64,000 nucleotides of DNA from Arthrobacter sp. CJ23 (GTDB lineage: Bacteria > Actinomycetota > Actinomycetes > Actinomycetales > Micrococcaceae): positions 3,844,001-3,908,000 of the forward strand of contig NZ_CP102950.1 in the NCBI RefSeq assembly GCF_024741795.1, given 5' to 3'. This document shows positions 59,128 to 64,000 of this stretch, in pieces. The notes beneath the pieces were generated by a model. It did not search any database. It was not told where the DNA came from and saw only the letters and a program-made list of their open reading frames with translations. Position 1 is the first letter of the stretch. Each line of letters begins with the position of its first letter. A program made the translations under genes and the position numbers.

Positions 59128-59907
59128 CTACAGGGCCGACCAGCCGCCGTCGGACGCGAGGATGGCGCCGTTGACATTGGTGCCGTCGTCGCTGAGCAGG
59201 AAGGTGATGGAGGCGGCGAGCTGTGCCGCCGTGGCGGGCGTGGGGACGGTGGCCTGCATCAGCGGGCCGAGGCGTTCGGCCGCGAGCTGGGATCCCCAGT
59301 TGGCCACGATGCCGGTGATGGTGGGGCCGGGAGCCACGGCGTTGAAGCGCAGGCCCTGGGGCCCGTACATCACGGCCGAGTTCTTGGTCAGGCCGACGAC
59401 GGCGTGCTTGGACGCGGTGTAGGCGGCGCCGGCGGCGGAACCGCGCAGGCCGGCCTCGGAGGCGACGTTGACCACGGAACCGGTGCCGGCGTGCAGCATC
59501 AGCGGCACCACGGCGCGGGTGAGGCGCATGAGGGCGGTGACGTTGATCCGGAAGACGCGGTCCCAGAGCTCGTCGTCCACTTCGTGGATGGGGGCGAAGT
59601 TGTCCATGATGCCGGCGACGTTCGCCAGGGCGTCCACGCGCCCGCCGGCGGCAGCGACGACGGCGGCCACGGTCTCTTCCGTGGAGATGTCGCCGGCCAC
59701 GGGGACCAGGTCCAGTCCGGCGTTCTCGAGAACCAGATCGTCCAGGCGATCCTTGCTGATGTCGGCGGCGATCACGCGGCCGCCTTCCTTGACGATGCGC
59801 AGGGCCGTGGCCTGGCCGATGCCGGAGGCGGCGCCGGTGACGATGACCGTCTTGCCGGCAAAGCGGCCGCTGGTGGTGGCTTCCTGCCATGAAGCTTCGT
59901 TGCCCAT
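59128..59907 (-). CDS. short-chain dehydrogenase/reductase
   Basis: A 259-residue classical SDR. Cofactor motif VTGAASGIG (about 25), NVAGIMDN, catalytic Ser region VVNVASEAGLRGS and YTASK (Tyr and Lys). The aspartate in AADISKDRL favours NAD. ATG 59907 follows AAGGAC; an earlier ATG at 59946 overlaps the operator. It diverges from a TetR gene with one clear palindrome between, so TetR control is likely. Substrate is unknown. Confidence 0.93.
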   Translation of the reverse strand: MGNEASWQEATTSGRFAGKTVIVTGAASGIGQATALRIVKEGGRVIAADISKDRLDDLVLENAGLDLVPVAGDISTEETVAAVVAAAGGRVDALANVAGIMDNFAPIHEVDDELWDRVFRINVTALMRLTRAVVPLMLHAGTGSVVNVASEAGLRGSAAGAAYTASKHAVVGLTKNSAVMYGPQGLRFNAVAPGPTITGIVANWGSQLAAERLGPLMQATVPTPATAAQLAASITFLLSDDGTNVNGAILASDGGWSAL

Positions 59908-59949
59908 GATGTCCTTCCAGACGTTGAGGTGGGAGATGCCATCCACCTT

Positions 59950-59966
59950 ATGACACTCTGTGTCAT
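59950..59966. promoter_or_regulatory. TetR operator in the SDR/TetR divergent region
   Basis: ATGACACTCTGTGTCAT is a perfect palindrome with 7 bp arms and a 3 bp centre. It sits in the 68 bp between the two start codons, ten bases before the TetR start. Confidence 0.8.
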
Positions 59967-59975
59967 TATGAAAGG

Positions 59976-60620
59976 GTGAATACTGGTGGGATGCCCTCGG
60001 ATGCTTTGACCACCGCCGTTCCGCGCCCCACCGGGCGCCCGGTGACGATAGATCCCGACGCCGTTGCCGCGATTGCGCTGCGGCTGTTCGCCGAGCGCGG
60101 CTACGAGCAGACCTCCATGGAGGACATCGCGCGGGAGGCCGGCATCGGGCGCAAGAGCCTGTACCGCTACTTCGCCAGCAAAGCGGACCTCGTCTGGGGC
60201 GGCATGGAGCCGGTGGTCGAGGCCTCCGGACTGGTTTTGGAGTCGGCCCGCACCCATGACACGTCCGACGGCGGCGTCCTGGCGGGGCTGCGCGATGCGG
60301 CTATCGCCGGGGTTTTGGTGATTCCGGACCTGGCGGTCACGCGCGGCCGGCTACGGCTGATCGCCGAGCACCCGGAGCTGGCCAGCCGGAGCTACGAGTC
60401 CCTGGCGCCGCAGCGGGACAGGGCGCGGGCTTACCTCGTTTCCGCCGGCGTGGCCGAGGACGTCGCAGCGTACTTGTGTGCCGCGTTCATGGGCGTGACG
60501 TTCGAGGCGTGGATGCGGTGGGCTGCCGGGACGGACCCGGATCCGGTGCCGTACCTTGAGTCGGCGATCGGGGTGCTGCGGGTGCCAACTCCAGGCGCCC
60601 GCACGGACCAGCAGGCATAA
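59976..60620 (+). CDS. TetR-family regulator
   Basis: A 214-residue regulator: RPVTIDPDAVAAIALRLFAERGYEQTSMEDIAREAGIGRKSLYRYFASKADLVWGG is the DNA-binding part (located by DIAREAGIGRKSLYRYF). This resembles the MftR-like subgroup, but no mycofactocin genes are present. Start GTG 59976 follows AAAGG closely; ATG 59991 after GGTGGG is possible. It probably controls the divergent SDR gene and itself through the palindrome at 59950. Confidence 0.9.
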   Translation: MNTGGMPSDALTTAVPRPTGRPVTIDPDAVAAIALRLFAERGYEQTSMEDIAREAGIGRKSLYRYFASKADLVWGGMEPVVEASGLVLESARTHDTSDGGVLAGLRDAAIAGVLVIPDLAVTRGRLRLIAEHPELASRSYESLAPQRDRARAYLVSAGVAEDVAAYLCAAFMGVTFEAWMRWAAGTDPDPVPYLESAIGVLRVPTPGARTDQQA

Positions 60621-60661
60621 GCTGATAACAGCACGTCTCTTCCATCACCGGGGAGGTCATC

Positions 60662-60985
60662 ATGGACGCCGAAACCGCCGATGTGATCGGCCATGATGTC
60701 ACCACCATCACCTGCGTGTGCGGCAATACCGTCAGCAAGGACGGGTTGATCCAGGCCAATTCAGAAGGTGTCCCGGTCTACGCCGGAAAAGATACCCCGG
60801 CCCCCGCGGAGCTGGCGGAGTGGCCTGCGGATGGGGAGCTCTACACCCTCTGCCCCTCGTGCGGCCGCGTGTACCGCGACTCGACCATCGAGGAGACAGG
60901 GACAGCGCCCGTCGCGTTCCGGGTCGACGTCACCGCCAGCCCCATTGCCGCGGCCATTCGGGTGCACTGGACCCTCAGCAGCTAG
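60662..60985 (+). CDS. small Cys-rich protein of unknown function
   Basis: A 107-residue protein preceded by GGGGAGG. It holds CVCGNTV near residue 18 and CPSCGRVYRDS near residue 65, a split zinc-ribbon-like arrangement, and ends in a beta-rich segment. No domain recognised. The start ATG 60662 has a good ribosome site and the codon use looks coding. It follows the TetR gene on the same strand by 41 bp and ends at a terminator. Confidence 0.7.
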   Translation: MDAETADVIGHDVTTITCVCGNTVSKDGLIQANSEGVPVYAGKDTPAPAELAEWPADGELYTLCPSCGRVYRDSTIEETGTAPVAFRVDVTASPIAAAIRVHWTLSS

Positions 60986-61001
60986 GCAAGAATATGGTCA
61001 G

Positions 61002-61033
61002 CGGACGACGGCGGGACCTCCCGCCGTCGTCCG
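61002..61033. terminator. bidirectional hairpin terminator
   Basis: CGGACGACGGCGGGA and its complement form a perfect 15 bp stem around CC, between the convergent small Cys-rich gene and SDR gene; a T-rich tract (GTTTCCGTTTTG) follows on the plus strand. Confidence 0.9.
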
Positions 61034-61044
61034 TTTCCGTTTTG

Positions 61045-61932
61045 TCAGGCGTCGGCGTAGGCGTAGGCGAGCTTGCTGGAGAGTTCGCGGTGGGCGTCGG
61101 CCTGGGCCTGGAGGGCCTTGCCCCGGGTCTCGAAGACGCCCACGGCGTCGGCGCCGGCGGCGAACCGCAGCGGGGGTTCGTCCAGTTCGGCCAGTTGGAT
61201 CAGCGCGGCGGCGAGCTTGGCCGGGTCGCCGCTCTGCAGGCCGTCCTTGCCTTTCCACGTGGCGACCGTCTGCGCGGTGCGCTCGGCGTAGTCACCGATG
61301 GTGGACTCCGCGTAGCTGGTGGATTCCGGGGTGAGCAGCTCGGTGCGGAAGAACCCCGGCTCCACGATCATGGAGCGGATGCCGAACGGTGCTACCTCCG
61401 GTGCCAGCGACTCGGCCCAGCCTTCCACCCCGAACTTCGACGCGGCGTATGCGGACAGGAACTCCCCGCCTGCCAGGCCCGCGGTGGAGGAGATGGTGAC
61501 CACCAGGCCGGAGCACTGGGCGCGCAGGACCGGCAGGGCCGCGCGGGTGACGTTCATGGGTCCGAACATGGTGGTTTCGATCTGTGCCCGGAAGTCCGCG
61601 GGGGTGATTTCCTCGAAGAACCCGGCGTAGAAGTTGCCGGCGTTGTTGACCAGGACATCGATCCGGCCGAAGCGGTCCACCGCTGCCTGGATGGCGGCCG
61701 TAGCGTCGGCGGGGTCGGTCACGTCGAGCTTGACGGCGAGGAGGTCCTCGTTGTCACCGACGGCCTTGGTGACCTTTTCCGGGTTGCGGCCGGTGGCGAC
61801 CACGGCGTGGCCGGCGGCGAGGGCTGCCTTCGCAATGTCGGTACCCATGCCGCGGCCGGCGCCGGTGATGAACCAGACCTTCTTGCCGGCCGTGTTGTTG
61901 GTTTGTTCCGTGGTGGTGTCTTGTTCAGTCAT
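61045..61932 (-). CDS. short-chain dehydrogenase/reductase
   Basis: A 295-residue SDR: WFITGAGRGMGTDIAKA, ATGRNPEKV (Arg after the second strand favours NADP), LVNNAGNFYAGFF, ISSTAGLAGG and YAASKFGVEGWAESLAPEV. The C-terminal extension (DLQSG ... EPPLRFAAGADAV) is typical of the SDR group with YxxxK followed by WAE. Substrate is unknown. It is 8 bp overlapped with the regulator gene upstream, so the regulator and SDR are one transcript. Confidence 0.93.
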   Translation of the reverse strand: MTEQDTTTEQTNNTAGKKVWFITGAGRGMGTDIAKAALAAGHAVVATGRNPEKVTKAVGDNEDLLAVKLDVTDPADATAAIQAAVDRFGRIDVLVNNAGNFYAGFFEEITPADFRAQIETTMFGPMNVTRAALPVLRAQCSGLVVTISSTAGLAGGEFLSAYAASKFGVEGWAESLAPEVAPFGIRSMIVEPGFFRTELLTPESTSYAESTIGDYAERTAQTVATWKGKDGLQSGDPAKLAAALIQLAELDEPPLRFAAGADAVGVFETRGKALQAQADAHRELSSKLAYAYADA

Positions 61933-62914
61933 GGGAGGGTTCTGTCTTTCCTGTGGTGCGCCCTGGCTGCGCGTGGGAGCGCGCGGGGGCAGTGGATCCG
62001 CCGGCAGGATCGCCGGAGATGGCTCTTTGAGTGCTTTCTTCGGGAGGCGATGCCGCCCAGCTGGCGAGGAATGCCAGCGCGTTTTCGGAGGCGGAGCCGG
62101 GCTCGGCGGTGAAGGTGAACACGATCTGTCCTTCGTCGCCGGGGAGGTCCAACGTTTCGTATTGCAGGGACAGCTCGCCGGCCACCGGGTGGTGGAAGCG
62201 CTTGGTTCCCGTGGTGTGGATGCGGACGTCGCGCCCGGCCCAGAGCGCGGCGAACAGGCCGCTGCCCGTGGTGAGCTCGCCGACCAGCTCGTTCAATGCC
62301 CGGTCGTGGGGATTCCGGCCCGATTCCAGGCGAAGCATCGCCACCGAGATGGCCGCGATCGAGCTCCAGTCGGGGTAGAAGTCGGCCGCCCGGGGATCGA
62401 GGAAGATGTAGCGGGCCTGGTTCGGCAGCCGGCCAGGAACGTCCTGCCCCGACGACTCGGCTGAGTTAAATACCTCCGAGTACAGGGCCCGTCCCAGCAG
62501 GTTGGCGGCGAGGACATCGCCGTGGCCGTTCTGCACGATTCCGGCCACTCCGGTCATCCCGTCCAACAGACGCAGCACTCCGGAACGGACGCGCAGCTGC
62601 GTTGGCCGCCGGGGCGTCCGGCTTGACGGCGTGTTGGCCGTCCGAGCCAAGTCCATCAGATGTGCCCGCTCTGCCTCGTCCAGCTGAAGGGCAGAGGCCA
62701 CGGCCTCGAGCACCGAGTCGGAGACGCCGCGGAGGCCGCCGCGTTCCAGCCGCGTGTAGTAGTCCGTGCTCACCCCGGCCAGCTGCGCCACTTCCTCACG
62801 GCGCAGTCCCGGCACACGCCGCAGTTCCCCATAACTGGGGATCCCGGCCTGCTCCGGGCTGACCTTCGCACGACGCGAAATCAAGAACTCACGGATCTCT
62901 TCTTTTCTGTCCAC
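61925..62914 (-). CDS. XRE-family regulator with MmyB-like ligand domain
   Basis: A 329-residue regulator. N-terminal helix-turn-helix: REFLISRRAKVSPEQAGI, RRVPGLRREEVAQLAGVSTDYYTRLERGG (located by EEVAQLAGVSTDYYTRLE). The MmyB-like PAS domain follows (VAGIVQNGHGDVLAANLLGRALY, DPRAADFYPDW, GRDVRIHTTGTKRFHHPVAGEL is located by KRFHHPVAGEL), which binds fatty-acid-like ligands in known members. A Pro/Ser-rich tail of about 40 residues is extra. GTG 62914 gives the usual family start; ATG 62941 is an alternative. Confidence 0.9.
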   Translation of the reverse strand: MDRKEEIREFLISRRAKVSPEQAGIPSYGELRRVPGLRREEVAQLAGVSTDYYTRLERGGLRGVSDSVLEAVASALQLDEAERAHLMDLARTANTPSSRTPRRPTQLRVRSGVLRLLDGMTGVAGIVQNGHGDVLAANLLGRALYSEVFNSAESSGQDVPGRLPNQARYIFLDPRAADFYPDWSSIAAISVAMLRLESGRNPHDRALNELVGELTTGSGLFAALWAGRDVRIHTTGTKRFHHPVAGELSLQYETLDLPGDEGQIVFTFTAEPGSASENALAFLASWAASPPEESTQRAISGDPAGGSTAPARSHAQPGRTTGKTEPSHD

Positions 62915-63012
62915 GGGTTCCAAGGTACGCAGCCCGAACATCCGGCGGCAGTGTCTGTCAGACACCCCCAGCCGGCCGGAGACAGAAGCAGCCACGTAGA
63001 AAGAAAACGCAC

Positions 63013-63036
63013 GACGGCGGGACGTCCCGCCGTCGA
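63013..63036. terminator. hairpin terminator after the HNH gene
   Basis: CGACGGCGGGAC and its complement form a perfect 24 bp palindrome, 118 bp downstream of the HNH gene's stop and upstream of the XRE gene. It belongs to the shared hairpin family. Confidence 0.8.
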
Positions 63037-63153
63037 CCGTTTGCGCCTGCGCCCGAACCTTGAGCACATCTACCTTGAGACGGGCACCGAGGGCTGCTCC
63101 GCTTATCCAGGCAGGAGAGTTCGCGTGGCACACCACAACAACGGCCACCGTGC

Positions 63154-64000
63154 TCAGGCGGCGAGATACATCATGGTGGCATGTTCGAGCGGGCTGGCAG
63201 CGTGGGGTGTGCAGCCAGCTGGCCAGTGCGGGGGTTCACGGTCCTGTTGTTCGGGTGGGTAGTGCCGGCCGGTGGGTGAAATCCAGCCCGGCGGTGCATT
63301 GTGCGTTGCCCGCGCAGGTGTCCAGGCGAATGTGTGTTTAAGTCGGTGGTGTTTGGGGCAGACCTGTCCTAGGTTGCTGACACCGGTGGTCCCGCCGTCC
63401 TGCCAGGCCGTCAGGTGATCGTTCTCGTTGTCCAGGGACTGGTTGCTGCAGCCGGGGAAGGTGCAGGCGCCGTCCCGCATCCTGAGCCACCGCTTCAAGG
63501 ATGCGGGGAGCCGGTAACTGGTCCGGCCGATCTCCAGCGACGCCCCATCCCGCGGGTCAACCAAGACCCGGTAGAACGAGCTGGCACCCTCGGCAACGAG
63601 CCTACGCGCGATCGATGCCGGGACCGGCCCGAACCCATCCACCTCCGCGGGCTCATCAGTGAGTCCGAGGAGGGAAAACACGGGGACGGTCACCAGGACG
63701 TCGGCCTTGGGAGAGGGCACCTCACCTGGCTGCCGCTTGGCGCTGCCCAGCAGCAGCCCCGCAGCGATGTCAGCCCGGATCTGGGTGAGTGTGCGCGGCT
63801 CGTCAGCGCCCTGGAGGCCTCGGCCCAGGGCAGAGGCCCTGTTCCAGACTGCGCAGGCCGTGTCACCGGGAAGGTACAGCGAGATCCAGCCCATGCCGTC
63901 CCGGTCCGGGGTATACTCCATTCGCCGGTCCGCCACGCTCTTTGCATGGCGATTCTCCAGGGATTCGGGGTGGTGGCGTTCGCGCCAGGCCCGGACTTTC
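63154..64000 (-). CDS. DUF222/HNH endonuclease (5' end outside window)
   Basis: The frame is open to the right edge, so the N-terminal part of the DUF222 domain is missing. The visible C-terminal 280 residues include the DUF222 tail (TLTQIRADIAAGLLLG, VPVFSLLGLTDEPAEVDGFGPV) and an HNH domain: CTFPGCSNQSLDNENDHLTAWQDGG and VCPKHHRLKH, located by FPGCSN and HHRLKH. Zinc-type Cys-x4-Cys and the HNH His/Asn/His are present. Many copies of this family occur in actinobacterial genomes; their role, nuclease or mobile-element related, is unsettled. Confidence 0.9.
   Translation of the reverse strand, partial: KVRAWRERHHPESLENRHAKSVADRRMEYTPDRDGMGWISLYLPGDTACAVWNRASALGRGLQGADEPRTLTQIRADIAAGLLLGSAKRQPGEVPSPKADVLVTVPVFSLLGLTDEPAEVDGFGPVPASIARRLVAEGASSFYRVLVDPRDGASLEIGRTSYRLPASLKRWLRMRDGACTFPGCSNQSLDNENDHLTAWQDGGTTGVSNLGQVCPKHHRLKHTFAWTPARATHNAPPGWISPTGRHYPPEQQDREPPHWPAGCTPHAASPLEHATMMYLAA

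Noticed and set aside
59976..60620. Mycofactocin regulator mftR with a mycofactocin cluster
   Set aside because: Only general TetR similarity; no precursor peptide, radical SAM or other mft gene nearby.
60986..62112. Long plus-strand frame opposite the SDR gene
   Set aside because: It reads through a terminator and is composed of Gly/Val-rich antisense sequence.

Overview
The window is high-GC, densely packed bacterial DNA from an actinobacterium, most likely an Arthrobacter-type member of the Micrococcaceae. This is an inference from GC-rich codon use, from the families present (DUF222/HNH, GPP34, MmyB-like regulator, NylB-like hydrolase) and from a recurring GACGACGGCGGGA hairpin. I see no rRNA, tRNA, CRISPR array, phage or insertion sequence. 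Genes run off both ends.

Layout. (1) 1-9,836, minus strand: a six-gene operon whose promoter-proximal gene is a PucR-type regulator, followed by glutaminase, an AnsP-like permease, an ATP-grasp ligase, a NylB-like serine hydrolase and an Orn/Lys/Arg-type PLP decarboxylase cut by the window edge. The decarboxylase has a strongly structured leader RNA. (2) 10.5-13 kb: ureidoglycine aminohydrolase plus a DctA carrier. (3) 13-21.7 kb: ArsR/SRPBCC pair, secreted phosphoesterase, then a lipid-looking divergent cluster (alkyl-DHAP synthase-like enzyme and hydrolase facing TetR, GlpD and a DagK-like kinase), then a RibD-C protein. (4) 21.7-24.2 kb: a decayed LysR gene and a truncated RraA gene next to a double-RraA fusion. 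(5) 24.2-27.4 kb: TetR with twin palindromic operators, an amino-acid permease and a nitrilase-family amidase. (6) 27.5-35.4 kb: mostly single genes, including a phosphoribosyltransferase/hydrolase/DJ-1 triple fusion, CapA, a NYN nuclease overlapping a MOSC gene, DUF2199 and MFS. (7) 35.4-39 kb: a CoA-transferase/HMG-CoA-lyase-like/2-hydroxyacid dehydrogenase operon flanked by remnants of a glycerate kinase and a permease. (8) 39-40.2 kb: GPP34 and Nudix.

(9) 40.2-55.6 kb is a complete glycan-use locus: acetyl esterase, large secreted clan-A-like glycosidase, ABC sugar importer, YesL-like membrane protein, LacI regulator, FAD oxidoreductase, GH2 beta-mannosidase and an ADP-ribosylglycohydrolase-family protein. 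Three near-identical CTGATACGYATCAG palindromes tie both arms to the LacI protein. (10) 55.6-64 kb: a SUMF1 protein, a FluG-like pair (glutamine-synthetase-like plus amidohydrolase), two SDR/regulator pairs, a small Cys-rich protein and a DUF222/HNH nuclease cut by the right edge.

The most unusual items are the ATP-grasp/NylB/decarboxylase operon with its structured leader, the divergent ether-lipid-like cluster whose start codons lie only 17 bp apart, the triple fusion with an internal ribosome binding site, the double RraA, and the split FluG pair. Starts were moved downstream of the longest reading frame wherever a better ribosome binding site or family alignment supported it; these choices are stated entry by entry.
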